From Cacajao melanocephalus (Eukaryota > Chordata > Mammalia > Primates > Pitheciidae), in the NCBI GenBank assembly GCA_963573385.1, contig CAUYLG010038302.1:50384-114383 (forward strand): DNA of 64,000 bases. Direction: 5' to 3'. Positions within the stretch are counted from its first letter, which is position 1; every line of letters begins with the position of its first letter. The notes below the pieces were generated by a model that ran no database searches, was not told the DNA's origin, and saw only the letters and a list, made by a program, of their open reading frames with translations. Shown here one piece after another: positions 11,300 to 22,108 of this stretch. The position numbers and the translations under genes were made by a program.

Positions 11300-11430
11300 A
11301 TAGTATCCACTTCATGGGATTATTATCAGAATTAAGTCAAACTATATAAAGCTGTTAGCAAAATACCTGGCACATAATAAATATTCAGTAAGTGTTGGTT
11401 GTTGTTGTTATTTAATTATTAATAAGACAT
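11300..11430 (+). mobile_element. MIR SINE 3' half
   Basis: TACCTGGCACATAATAAATA and TTCAGTAAGTGTTGGTTGTT plus a TTGTTGTTATT tail match the MIR 3' end. Confidence 0.75.
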
Positions 11431-11570
11431 TCCAAGCCTGGTCAGATAATAGTTACTCTAGGGACATGTACAAGTTAAAAAGCAGAGAATTCAAATATCC
11501 TGGAGTGGAACAATTACTATCATTTACCTCTTTTTTCTTATTACCTTCATCCCTGTTATTCCCCCTAGCA

Positions 11571-11635
11571 CAATGGTTCTCAAAGTGTGGTCCCTAAATC
11601 AGTAGCATCAGCACCATCTGGGAATATTATTAGAA
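11571..11635 (+). mobile_element. MER5A hAT-Charlie MITE, left part
   Basis: CAATGGTTCTCAAAGTGTGG is the MER5A terminal inverted repeat and start. The element is split by the L1 tail at 11636..12300 and continues to 12427 (TTTGAGAACCATCA). Flanking octamers CCCTAGCA and CCCAAACA are a plausible decayed 8-bp target duplication. Confidence 0.85.
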
Positions 11636-12300
11636 CATGGATGCGGTGAACAGGGAGGACTTCTACACTGCTGGTGGGAATGTAAACTAGTACAACAACT
11701 ATAGGAAACAGTGTGGAGGTTCCTTAAAGAACTAAAAGTAGAACTACCATTTAATCTAGCATTCCCACTACTGGGTATCTACCCAGAGAAAAAGAAGTCA
11801 TTATACAAAAAAGATATTTGCACACACATGTTTATGGCAGCACAATTTGCAATTGCAAAAATGTGGAACCAACCTAAATGCCCATCAATCAACCAGTGGA
11901 TAAAGAAACTGTGGTACATAGATATATAATGAAATACTACCCAGCCATAAAAATGAATGAATTAATGGCATTTGCAGCAACCTGAATGGGATTGGAGACT
12001 ATTATTCTAAGTGAAGTAACTCAGGAATGGAAAGCCAAACATTGTATGTTCTCAATCATAAGTGGAAGCTAAACTATGAGGATGCAAAGGCATAAGAATG
12101 GCACAATAGACTTCAAGGACTCGGGAAAAGAGAGGGAAGTGGGTGAGGGATAAAAGACTACAAATCGGATTCAATGAATACTGCTTGGGTGATGGGTCTC
12201 ACAAATCTCACAAATCACCACTAAAGCACTTATTCATGTAACCAAATATCACCTGTTCCCCAAAAACCTATGGAAATAAAAATAAATGAATGAATGAATA
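11636..12300 (+). mobile_element. L1 LINE, 5'-truncated 3' end
   Basis: About 660 bases of sense L1 spanning the end of ORF2 and the 3' UTR: TACTGGGTATCTACCCAGAG, CAGCCATAAAAATGAATGAA and TCTCAATCATAAGTGGAAGC, ending in an AATAAA/TGAATGAATGAAT A-rich tail. The 72-codon frame at 11711..11929 is residual ORF2 C-terminus. Short flanks TTAGAA and TAAGAA may be the target duplication. Fits an older primate or late L1MA-type element. Confidence 0.93.
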
Positions 12301-12427
12301 AGAAATACAAATTCTCAAGCCCCACTCCAGACCTACTGAATGAGTATATCATCAGAGGTGGAGCCCAGAAATTTATTTCAGCAAGCTTTCCAGGTGATTC
12401 AGAAGCAGGCTAATTTGAGAACCATCA
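12301..12427 (+). mobile_element. MER5A MITE, right part
   Basis: AAATTCTCAAGCCCCACTCC, AGACCTACTGAATGAG and AATTTGAGAACCATCA continue MER5A exactly where the left part stops. Confidence 0.85.
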
Positions 12428-12439
12428 CCCAAACACCTT

Positions 12440-12592
12440 GCAATTCAACGTATGATCCCTATATCAGCAACATAGGAATGCTAGAAATGCAGAATCTCAG
12501 GTCCCAACCCAGACTGACTAAATCAGATTCTGCATTTTAATGAAATCTCCAGGTGATTCACATGCACTATATCATTTGAAAAGCACTATCCT
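12440..12592 (+). mobile_element. Second MER5A-group MITE
   Basis: GCAGAATCTCAGGTCCCAAC, TCTGCATTTTAATGAAATC and CCAGGTGATTCACATGCACT match MER5A. It lies directly downstream of the first copy in the same orientation. Confidence 0.75.
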
Positions 12593-12654
12593 AGTCTACA
12601 GGAACTTCAGAAAGACAAAATAAACTAAATTTACTGTTGTTTTGATTATTAAAA

Positions 12655-12860
12655 GGGGTTTATAAGCAGTTACTAGGCACTGTCCTTTACACAGATTACC
12701 TTGTTCATCCTCATTATGCTTGTGGTAGGTACTTTTATCCCTGTTTTACAGATTAGAAAATTGAGCCTCAAATCAATAAAGTAACTTGCTCAAGTAGTAG
12801 AGCTGACCATCTCTATATGACCCAAAGTCTGTGTTCCTTTCTCCACTCCATTGTGCCTGT
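12655..12860 (-). mobile_element. MIR SINE (antisense)
   Basis: ACTAGGCACTGTCCTTTACA, CTGTTTTACAGATTAGAAAA and AGTAACTTGCTCAAGTAG in reversed MIR order. Confidence 0.85.
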
Positions 12861-13188
12861 GGATATAGCGAAGCAGACACCACCTTCCTGCTGGTACAAG
12901 TGGAGCACTTCAAAACAAAGGCAGTCCTCAACTTATGAATAAGCAAGATTCCAAAAGTACGTTTCTAAGTCAAATGTTTGAAACTAGTGAGAGAACTACT
13001 TGTAGAAACTACTTACATCATGGCTTCTATAAGAAAATGCATTCAGAATTACAGCACCAGACGGTAGGAGCTCCCTGCAGGGTCAATACATCTGGGCTCC
13101 AGGAACTTGTTAGCACTTCATTTATATCAACATAAGAAAAAACACCTCCAAGGCAAATCCCTCCCCAGATGTTATGGGCTGGGAAACA
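12861..13188. other. Unclassified sequence, possible DNA-transposon remnant
   Basis: GTCCTCAACTTATGAATAAG and CGTTTCTAAGTCAAATG near 12926-12977 recall mariner/Tigger-group MITEs ('CTGACTTACGAAC ... GTAAGTCGAATG'), but the match is short. Confidence 0.3.
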
Positions 13189-13323
13189 TCCATTCATTCC
13201 CTCATTCAAAGATTTACTGAGTGCCTCCTATGGAAAAGATGCTGTGCCAGGTGCTGTAGGTGAAAATGATCCATGACTCAAGGAATTCATAACCAGTAAG
13301 GGAAGTAAAGTAGGAACAGTCAG

Positions 13324-13326
<3 letters not shown>
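13189..13326 (-). mobile_element. L2 LINE 3' end (antisense), left piece
   Basis: TCCATTCATTCCCTCATTCA and TGCTGTGCCAGGTGCTGTAG are the reversed L2 tail. The element continues after the CT microsatellite. Confidence 0.8.

Positions 13327-13360
<34 letters not shown>
13327..13360. repeat. (TC)n microsatellite
   Basis: About 17 uninterrupted CT units inside an L2. Confidence 0.97.
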
Positions 13361-13362
<2 letters not shown>

Positions 13363-13370
13363 CAAAGTAG

Positions 13371-13562
13371 GAAGTGGTAACTGACAAAAAGCTACTATGG
13401 AAGTTCACAGAAGGAAGTGATCAATTAGGACCTGGACATCAGGGAAGACTTCCCAAGGAGATGTCATCTAAAGCTAGTCTGGAAAAAGAAGCAGAACATG
13501 GATTGGGCAAAAAGCACTCTGGCAAAGGGAAGAGTGTGAGCAAAGGTATAAATGTATGAAAG
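13371..13562 (-). mobile_element. L2 LINE (antisense), right piece
   Basis: CATCAGGGAAGACTTCCCAA, GAGATGTCATCTAAAGCTAG and GGGAAGAGTGTGAGCAAAGG match reversed internal L2 ('AGGGAAGGCTTCCTGGAGGAGGTGACATTTGAGC ... GGAACAGCATGTGCAAAGG'). Confidence 0.8.
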
Positions 13563-14344
13563 TGAAGTCATATTACAAAACCATGGATTATCCTCTTAGG
13601 TGAAGCAAAACGTTCACTTAACTTGAATTTGAGAGATGAAACTAGAAAGGCAGGACTGTGCCTCAGCAGGAAAGACTCAATGCTAGGTTGAGAGAGAAGA
13701 ATTTTGTACATATATAGAGAGCTGCTGCATATTACTCATCATATTACATAACAAATCATTGAACCCCAAATCCTTTTTGCAACAAACTAGGGTAAAAACA
13801 AACATTTCTGAATTGGTATTATAATTATTTCAAGTCTGCTTCCTCCATTAGACTGAATTCAAATGACTTTGAGCATTAGCAAATGCTCAAAAGATGCTGA
13901 ATGTATAAACAAAGGAATGAATAAATGAGTACACTAATGAGCAGCTGAGAGGTTATAAGCAGGAGAGAGAAGGCTCAATACTTCATCATGGCCTGAAAAG
14001 GAAAGGGTAAGGGGAGGAATGGACATGGAGAGACTGGAAGCAGCAGATCTAATGACTAGGAAGCCACTGTGATTAGACAGGGAAGTGTTTGGAAACAACT
14101 AGGTTAAGGGCAATGGGACTGAGGAAAAAGGGACACAGCAAGTGATTGGCAATGTGAGCAGAAAAGGAAGACTAAAAGTCTCACTAAAGGTTGGAGTCTG
14201 GGTGACAGTGCCATTGTAAAAATGGATAGTCAAATGGAAGAGTAAGGTGCATTATAGATATCACTTATTAAATCCTCACAACCCTGAGGGTATTATCTCT
14301 CTGACTTCATCCTCTCTTATTCTCCCCCATACTCACTCCACTTG
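13563..14344. other. Unclassified sequence, partly L2-like
   Basis: Near 13845-13940 an AAGATGCTGAATGTATAAAC / AATGAATAAATGAG stretch resembles an L2 3' end. The purine-rich part at 13960-14200 is not classified. Confidence 0.35.
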
Positions 14345-14654
<310 letters not shown>

Positions 14655-14885
14655 TCACACTTCCCCCAGAATTCCCAAAATCCCTTATCCTGCTCTCACT
14701 CTTTTTTTTTCTTTTGATTATATTTATTATCTTCTAGCATGGTATTTGATTTTCTTATTTATTATATCTAGGTTTAATGTCTGTCTCTCCTCACTAAAAT
14801 ACAAATTCCATAAAGATAAGGATTTCTGTCTATTCCCCAAATGCCTTGGAAGTGGCTGGCATATAACTGTGCTCAATAAATTCAA
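14655..14885 (+). mobile_element. L2 LINE, right piece
   Basis: TAAAATACAAATTCCATAAA, GATAAGGATTTCTGTC and ACTGTGCTCAATAAATTCAA correspond to the L2 3' end ('CTAGAATGTAAGCTCC..GTGCTCAATAAAT'). Confidence 0.65.
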
Positions 14886-14887
14886 TG

Positions 14888-15030
14888 AACTATCTCCATT
14901 TTATAGATGAGAAAACTGAGGCTCAGAGGAGGAATGCAACTTTCCCTAAATAACACGGCTGTCAATCAGTGATAGGAACCTAATTCAAACACAGATTTGT
15001 CCAACTCCCACTGTAACTCTACCAGGCTAA
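14888..15030 (-). mobile_element. MIR SINE (antisense)
   Basis: CCATTTTATAGATGAGAAAA and CTGAGGCTCAGAGGAGGAAT are nearly exact reversed MIR. Confidence 0.85.
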
Positions 15031-15729
15031 GTCTCCCTTTAGACAGGCCTAATTTAAGTCTACAGTGGCCTATGTGGGAGGTCAACAGCAACCATTCCCA
15101 CAAGACAGGGGACTTGGCCTGGCAGGGAGCAAGTCTATGCACATAGATCCCGAACTGCCTGCAGCCTGAGAAACAAGCAATCTGACCAGAGACTCACCAA
15201 GAAAACCAATGGTTTCATTTTCTAAGTGCAAGTTTGAAGAATCAGGCCAGCTTCTCCAGTGAAGCAGCTCCTAATTTTTCCAGCTGCCTAGATTGTCAAA
15301 TTACAAACTTATCTTCAGGGGAATGTATTTAACAAAGGGACATGTTCTATTTCCCTTTTTACCACCCATCCAGTGGATCTGCACTTGGTTTAATTGCCGC
15401 TCTGATCCCCCCACATAATCCATACATCACAAGACTCACATTTACAGTTCAGTACATTATCACGCTGGAGCTGCTCAAAATAAACGGGTTTGGCAAAGTG
15501 TAATTATTTCCAGCAAAAGAGTTGGTTCTGCATTTTGACAGTCATCTGATACATTATTGTACTCAATGCTAAACTGTGAAACTGCAAAATTAAAAGAAAG
15601 CAATTTTTTAAGTTTTAAAAGTACTCATTATTAAATTATAAGGCAGATCATTTATGATGAGTCAGTCCAGAAACAGAAGGATGATAATGAAAGACTGAAG
15701 GGAGACTGGCTTCTTTGTATAACCTCTAA
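15031..15729. promoter_or_regulatory. Repeat-free block, possible conserved noncoding element
   Basis: About 500 bases from 15180 have no recognisable repeat, are A/T-rich with intact-looking sequence, and carry a TGAGTCA (AP-1) site at 15658..15664. Judged only from the absence of repeats and motif content. Confidence 0.2.
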
Positions 15730-15835
15730 CACTCACAATCCAAGGCCATTGTGAAAATTAAATGAGATTGCACATGTAAAATATCTAGTCCAGTGCCTAA
15801 GACATAATAGGTCCTCAGTAAAGGCTGATTTTCTT
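15730..15835 (+). mobile_element. MIR SINE 3' half
   Basis: AAATTAAATGAGATTGCACA, CCAGTGCCTAAGACATAATA and GGTCCTCAGTAAA fit the MIR 3' region. Confidence 0.8.
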
Positions 15836-15889
15836 CCTTAAAAATTATTGTTATTTGCTCAGCAGCAGAATTTACAAACTACCTCATTT

Positions 15890-16265
15890 GTTCATTGTTC
15901 ATACATTCCATGATTCCCTAATTCCCAAAGAGCTCTCAGTCTGCTGGGGAAAGGCAAGTAAACAGATAACTCCCACAAAAGGGAATGAGTGCTAAGAGGG
16001 ACATAGACAAAAAGGGCTACGAGGGTGCAGAGAAAGAGTCCTTACCCCAGGGAGAGCAAGACCTGAAATGAACTAAACAGGGAAAGATGAGGTCAGTAAA
16101 GTGTGGGAGAAGGTGAAAGAGACAGAGACCAAGAGACAGAGAGAACAACACATGCAAAAGGCCTGGAAGCAAGAAAGAACACATGATTTGGGGGTACTGT
16201 AATTAGAACCAGCCTAGAATGACCAATACAGGGGGAACAGATGGTAATGAGACCTGCAATTGCCC
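15890..16265 (-). mobile_element. L2 LINE, long antisense segment
   Basis: AGAGCTCTCAGTCTGCTGGG, GGGAATGAGTGCTAAGAGG and AACACATGCAAAAGGCCTGG follow the reversed L2 3' region over about 370 bases. Confidence 0.75.
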
Positions 16266-17009
16266 TTCTTTTTTTGTTAAAGTGACTAAATGCACTGGCT
16301 CCTCAGCACAATGGGGAGTGGCTGAACTTGCCTTATAGCCCACTTTCCCTAGTGCAAATTCCCAGCCACCACCAAGCCTCATGGACTTGTCTCAAAGATG
16401 AGATGGGAGAGATTTCTCTTTAAAAGAAAACTTGACGAAATCTAAGCTACCCAATGGCAACATCTGAACATGCTGAGTCAGCTGCACTTCAGGAAGCAGA
16501 GTGTCCTTGGAGAACAGAGCATATCACTTTACACACAGAAAACCACTCCTGTCCACGAAGGACAAACTGAGAAATGCTTAACACTGGCCTTTAATTATTA
16601 AACGAGCCCAAATGAGCTCTGGCAGTGAGACAGATCACACACATTCACAGAGAGGTCTCTCGCAGGCCAGCCTATACTGTCTTAGGATTATTCATCAAGG
16701 CACCAACAGACAAGGGTCTTTCAGCGATCTTAGGGTCATGAGGTTACCCATAGCTTTTGGAAAAGATGATCATGCTCAGAACAGGGAAAAGAAAGTAAAA
16801 AGAACCTGACCCTTTGCAGAAAACATTTTTTTTTTCGTAAGTATTATAACACAGCCTATGCTGGCAAAGATTTCATTAACAACTTTTTGCTCCTTGGTTG
16901 ACAGTTTCATACTGGTCAGTTTTTGGCTTACTGTGTGGTACTCAGGAGTTTATTCAATTGTCTCCACTGGGGGTATTTTTCAGTCTCCTGAGAACAAGCA
17001 GAACACTAA
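16266..17009. other. Unclassified sequence containing a MARE-type site
   Basis: No repeat recognised across about 740 bases. It holds the MARE motif at 16471..16483 and a homeodomain-like TTTAATTATTAAAC near 16592. Confidence 0.4.
16471..16483. promoter_or_regulatory. MARE / NF-E2-NRF2 type motif
   Basis: TGCTGAGTCAGCT matches 12 of 13 bases of the T-MARE consensus TGCTGAGTCAGCA bound by MAF dimers and CNC-MAF dimers such as NF-E2 and NRF2. Occupancy is unknown. Confidence 0.4.
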
Positions 17010-17200
17010 GGAGAAGCTCTGGAATCATACGTGGCTTCAAATACTTCTTGTTCTCCCTTGTACTCACTGTATGACTTGCAGTCTCAGTTTCCCCATTCAT
17101 AAATGTAGATTCATGGGGTTTCTGTGAAAGTTAAGTAACATACCATGTCCCTGGCACAATGCACATAAGAAGGGCTATTTACATTTTGTTCTCTATTCCC
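17010..17200 (+). mobile_element. MIR SINE
   Basis: ACTGTATGACTTGCAGTCTC, AGTTTCCCCATTCATAAATG and CATGTCCCTGGCACAATGCA in MIR order. Confidence 0.8.
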
Positions 17201-18174
17201 TTTACTCCTTTTGTGTCCTAAAAAAATTAGAACGGTTTTCTATCTGGATTCTGGGTCCACCTCTTTTGATTTCAGATTAAAATTGTCATCTTAGTCTCTG
17301 CTGCTTTAAAACCAACTTCCACCTGGAGGTTACCCTAACAGGAAGAAATCTGGGTAATGACCACAGGGCCAGTCTTTTCACGTCTCTCCTTCCTCTGACC
17401 TCTGAAAGTCTTACCCCACCTAGATACACCTCAGCTTGCACTCCTCTTTAGCTGACCCATCTATGAGGTCTGCCCGTTTCCCTGTTCCCACAACCTTTTT
17501 CTCCCAACATCAGCTGATTCCTGTCTATTGGTCCGGCCCTGCCATAGGCTGAGGGATCACCTTCCAAGTCTAGCCAGGCTTCTGCCCTCATCCAGTTTTA
17601 GCCTACCGGATCCTTAGTCCTGGAGAGCAGGGGCCACACCTCAGTGCTCTCAGCTCTGTAAGCAGCTCAGGATCCAGTACACAGCAGAGGCTGGCCAGAA
17701 GTGGTGGGGTGAGAGGGACTCGGTGCCAGAGGACCCAATCCTGGGACATGTTCTTAGAAGTTCTGTCTTGAGGCCAAGAAAAAATTTCCTAGGATGGAAA
17801 TGCTCCAGGAAACCTAGGCAATGACAAATGAGCTGAGCACAGGCAATCTCCAGAGACTCCTGGTATTCCAGAAACCTTCACACTCTCATACACATTCCTC
17901 ACATGCTTGCAGCAGATTATGAGAATGGGGCCTGGACCAGGGTGGAGGCAGTACAGATTCCAGACTCACTAGGAAGGAAGGTGTTGCAGATGGACTAAGA
18001 ATACAGAGAGTGAAGCAAAAAGTGACAGATTTTGAGTCCTGGTCACAGGGGAAAACAATTTAACACAGTGCTAAGTGCTAGGGATGCAGAGGTGGGATGC
18101 AGAGGAGGGATCCAGCCTCCCCCAGGGTAAGTCAGCTCCCAGCTCTCTGCTGCCGTAGCACCCTGAACATCCTC
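17201..18174. other. Unclassified sequence
   Basis: Nearly 1 kb with no recognised repeat or exon. A 13-bp tandem duplication (GGGATGCAGAGGT) lies at 18081..18105. Confidence 0.45.
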
Positions 18175-18312
18175 ATCATTGCACTCAGCATCCTGGACTG
18201 ACGCTATGACTTACCTGTCTCACCTACTAGACCACAAGCTCCTTGACGGAAGAGACTATGTCATATTGAACTTTATATCTACAGCATCTAGCATAGTCCC
18301 TGGTACAATTCC
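18175..18312 (+). mobile_element. L2 LINE 3' segment
   Basis: CACCTACTAGACCACAAGCT, CCTTGACGGAAGAGACTATG and GCATCTAGCATAGTCCCTGG follow L2 'CTAGACTGTGAGCTCCTTGAGGGCAGGGAC ... GCACAGTGCCTGG'. Confidence 0.85.
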
Positions 18313-18492
18313 TGGACCTACCAACTACTAGCTTTGCCAAGTCACTTAAATTCTCTAAGCCTCAACGTCATAGTTTGTAGACTGAAGATGATAATAATCT
18401 CTACACCCAAGGAGGAGGAAATGAGTGAACTTACGTAAAGCCCTTACTTATCCCAATGCCTGACTGAGAGTCAATACTCAAAAAAGGTTAGC
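18313..18492 (+). mobile_element. MIR SINE
   Basis: ACCAACTACTAGCTTTGCCA, AAGTCACTTAAATTCTC and GATGATAATAATCTCTACAC match MIR. It abuts the L2, suggesting insertion into the L2 tail. Confidence 0.8.
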
Positions 18493-18497
18493 AAGCG

Positions 18498-18525
18498 AAT
18501 GAATTTGGGGTAATGAATTTGGAGT
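18498..18525. repeat. 14-bp tandem duplication
   Basis: AATGAATTTGGGGT at 18498..18511 is followed directly by AATGAATTTGGAGT, 13 of 14 identical. Confidence 0.9.
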
Positions 18526-18634
18526 AAGAGAGAGGGAAAAATATTCAAACAAATGATTCCAGAATTATGTAATAAATAATATAGTAGGAATGCATTTGAA
18601 TTACTCCGACAACAGAAAAGAAAGCACCAAATTT

Positions 18635-18830
18635 TGCGTTGGCATATATAGAAAACTTTACAGAGGAAGTAACACTTGAACTAAAATCTAAAGATCTAAA
18701 ATCAGGCCAAAGGAAGGCCATGTGTGAAGGCAGAGAGGCAGGAAAGAGAACCTGGTATGTTCAGGAACTGCAAGTCTGGCTATAAGAAGGGTCTGTGCAA
18801 AGGAACAGTGGTGACACACAGGGTGAAGAG
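18635..18830 (-). mobile_element. L2 LINE (antisense)
   Basis: CAGAGGAAGTAACACTTGAA, CAGAGAGGCAGGAAAGAGAA and TATGTTCAGGAACTGCAAGT match reversed internal L2. Confidence 0.75.
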
Positions 18831-20087
18831 ATGACTTACAGCCAAAAATTGCCTGCAAGCTCTGCAACAGAGAATGGATTTCTCCTGGAAGATCCCAAAA
18901 AGCCACTGCAGGGTTTTGGGCAAGAAAGTGAAACACAGAGGTACTATGGTGGATGTGTGGAGGGTAGAAAAATGGGGCAAGACTGGGAACAAACATAGAA
19001 CAGTGCGGGTAGTGGGGGGTGATTTGGGTTGAGAAGGAAAGAATGAAGATGGGGTAGAGAGACAGGAACAATGAAGCTGGACAGCTCAAGAAGCTAGGTA
19101 GAAACTGAGTCTCAGAAAAATTGCAACTGGCCCTTGGCATTCCCCAAAACTTCTTCATATAAAGTATAGGGCTGTGAGTTTTAATAAATCACCTTCCCTC
19201 CACATTTGCTGTCTTACAATTTGTGCAACAGAGGAACATGAATACGGAAAATTCCAGCTGAAAACTTTGACCGCATGAACAGGCCCAGAGGTCACAGTCA
19301 CCACCAATGGTTAGATGAAACCATCTACAAACAGGCCTGAGATCCAGGCCAGCATTTTTCTATTCACATGCAAACTTAGGGCTAGAGTTCCAGTGACAAA
19401 ACCTTTCAGGTGTATTCTATTTTTTTTAAGCCATTTACAAGAACCCAAGTTCCTCCATGTACTTCAGAGAAATGCTTCCTATTTAATTTGCTCTTAAAGG
19501 AAAAACAATAGCCACTTTGCCCTACATGACTGGGCCACTGGGCACCATGAAAAAAATGCAGTAATCCACCAAGTCTCTAAGGTCCCAGAAGTCCATCTGT
19601 CTTTCACATGCATCACACACATACCACTCACGGCAGAAGATATACACTCCTGCAGGGTGAAAGGGACTGCATTCTAGAAGCCTTCTGGAGGGCAAAGGAG
19701 GGAAGACAGGAAGAAAAGAAGGGAGGAAAAGGGGGAGGGAGTGTTCAAGATGATACATGACCACTTCTGCTAAACACAAAATAGTTGCCTTTTCTGCTTC
19801 CTTCCTTGCTTTCAATCTAATTAGACAGAAAGAGCTAATGAGTAGGCAGCAATGGTGCTTGGTTCAGCTGTTCCAGACCCTAGTGTTTCCTCCTTATTAA
19901 AAATAAAGAGACCCGAGGGCTCAATTTGGTAAAAATGCACACAGGGAAGCACATTTCCTTTTTTAAAAAATGTTTTGCATTAAAAAACTGTATCTGTTTA
20001 GTAGGTATCAAAAATTAAATGTACAATAGCAAGATCCCTGGCAGTATCTGTCTGCATTTTTGGAAGTGTCTTCAAAGACAGAACATT
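18831..20087. other. Unclassified sequence with GA-rich tract
   Basis: No repeat family recognised. A purine-only-like GA tract spans 19687..19743. The 156-codon minus frame at 18688..19158 starts in L2 sequence and is not a plausible protein. Confidence 0.45.
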
Positions 20088-20285
20088 AGAATAAGACTCA
20101 AAAGACCTGAGTTCCAGTGTCAGCTGTACCATTTACCAACTGTGTGATCTTTGGCAAAATATGTAACATCTTGAGCCTCAGCTGTCTTATTATCAAATGA
20201 GTATAATGCTCTGCCTGTCTCACAGAGTCTAGGGGAAAAAGTATATTTTGAAGTGTTTTGTAAACTACAAAGCACTTTGCTAACA
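20088..20285 (+). mobile_element. MIR SINE, near full length
   Basis: GACCTGAGTTCCAGTGTCAG, ACTGTGTGATCTTTGGCAAA and TTTTGTAAACTACAAAGCAC follow the MIR consensus. Confidence 0.9.
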
Positions 20286-20345
20286 CTTACTCAGTCAATA
20301 AATATTCACTGAGGGCCTACTAGATATCAGGCATTGTTTCCCTTC
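20286..20345 (-). mobile_element. L2 LINE 3' end (antisense)
   Basis: CAGTCAATAAATATTCACTG and CTACTAGATATCAGGCATTG are the reversed L2 tail. Confidence 0.7.
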
Positions 20346-21074
20346 AGCTGGTAATGTTATTACCAACACTGTACCCCTTCCAGTTCAGTCATTAGATGCC
20401 AATTTCAATGGCAGACAGGTCTATGGTCTATGGTCTCAAGCCAACCCCTCATTCACCCAATTTTTTTGGTTTTTCCCCCCTAAGTTGGTCACTTGCCTCC
20501 ATCAGGAGACATTTAATGACATCTCAGCCCTAAGAGGCCCTGGGACATGTTAGTACCAATGATGATGGGGACAGGAGGCTCTGCTACCCTAGAGGGCCTG
20601 ATCCTATGAAGCTTCCAGAATCTCACTCTCCACAACCACAGAACAAGACAGTTCTCACAAGCAGGGCCAAAGGTAGGGAGAAGCAGGTAACCAGATGGAA
20701 AATCTGCATGGCTAAGTCCTTCCAGTATCAGAGTGCCTGGCCCCACATCCACATCGGGTGACCTTTACTCCAGCCCAGTCCTGTTCTCTATCAGGAAAGA
20801 TTTCAAGTATCAGAGGTTAGCAGCTCAGAAGCAAGCTCAGTGTGCTGCCATTCCCGCCCTGACTTTGTTCTTCGGTTTCCATCACTGGGCATCTGCCTTA
20901 TTCTAGAAACCATGCCCTCCTTTGTGCCAGAGGTTCATCAAGTGTGACCTGAATTGATTGTTTCCTGTATCCGAATTCCCACCTAATAAACCATTTCACC
21001 AAGACCAGAGTCCAAAAGACTGCTATTACTCCAAAAGACTGTCTTGATACAGAATCTACCCAGGAGTCCTCCTG
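20346..21074. other. Unclassified sequence
   Basis: No repeat or gene recognised. Confidence 0.4.
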
Positions 21075-21172
21075 AGACCAGAGCTCTAGGAATTCATCTC
21101 CACATCCCCCACTACACAGTTCAGTATCTGGCATGTGATGGGCACACAACAAATATTTATAGAATGAAAAGG
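21075..21172 (+). mobile_element. L2 LINE 3' end (probable)
   Basis: CAGTATCTGGCATGTGATGG and CACAACAAATATTTATAGAA resemble L2 'CAGTGCCTGGCACATAGTAGG...CAATAAATATTTGTTGAA'. Confidence 0.6.
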
Positions 21173-21796
21173 TTACCCACTGGTCTACATCATTGCAGAC
21201 TGTCTGCTCCTATGCCCCTCTCCAACTCACAGGACCTCCTTGATGGATAAGCCAACCATCACTTGTCACCATATTCTCTGGCTGCTTTGCTGTTCCAACT
21301 GCAGGCCCCTTACAGGGTCTCTGGGTCAAATGTACCTACTCTATTCCCAGTATGTCCTCTCTGCCACTTGGCACATCCTAAAAGCCAAGGTGCTAAGCAA
21401 ACTCTGAAGTCTGATGGCTGCTTCAGCGTCCCAAACCCACCTTTGGCTCCTGGATTCTGAGGGTTATCCCAGACTAGAGATTCATTTGGGGCCATCTGGC
21501 AACTTTTGGCAGCACCCACTTCCCTTGTCCAGTGTGGAAGGGACTCAGGTCCCGTTCAACAAGCACTACTAAACACAAAGCCTAATGTCATGGAGACTCT
21601 ACTTAAGATATTGAGGTAAATGTCTCACTAAAACCTAAGAAAGGAGGGCTCCAGGCAAGTCTAGACTACCAACATATCAGATTTTCGTTCTGTGAGGCTG
21701 CTCTAAACATGATAATGCAAGTACAAAACCTTATTTCTGCTTCTTTACATTTCCAGATCAGCAGAGGAATGCACACATGCAACACAGAAGGAAAAG
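21173..21796. other. Unclassified sequence
   Basis: No repeat recognised; overlapping 65-69-codon frames on both strands (21263..21519) look like chance. Confidence 0.4.
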
Positions 21797-21950
21797 GCGA
21801 CCTGAGTGTTGGTCCTGGTCTCTTCCACTAATTTGCTGCGTGACCTCAGGCAAGTCACTCTCCTCTGGATTTCTATATCTTCCTTTGTAAAGTCACAGTC
21901 TCAGATGTCATGATCCATTTCTAAAGCCCCTTCTATGCCTGACTTTTAGC
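21797..21950 (+). mobile_element. MIR SINE
   Basis: AATTTGCTGCGTGACCTCAG, GCAAGTCACTCTCCTCTGG and CTAAAGCCCCTTCTATGCCT fit MIR. Confidence 0.8.
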
Positions 21951-21954
21951 AATT

Positions 21955-22108
21955 TCCTTGTTACTCAGACCACAGCATTGGCATCATCTGGGAACCTGTT
22001 AGAAATGCAGAGTAACCCTACTGACTCAGACCTACAAAACTAGAATCTGCATTGCAAGAAGATCCTCAAGTGATTGCACACACACACTGAAATTTAAGAA
22101 ACACTGTT
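21955..22108 (+). mobile_element. MER5A-group hAT MITE
   Basis: CATCATCTGGGAACCTGTTA, GAAATGCAGAGTAACCC and TTAAGAAACACTG match MER5A. A CA run replaces part of the distal consensus. Confidence 0.85.

Noticed and set aside
18688..19158. 156-codon minus-strand frame, among the longest in the first 48 kb
   Set aside because: It begins in antisense L2 and runs into unclassified purine-rich DNA, giving a Phe/Ser/Pro-rich translation with no family resemblance.
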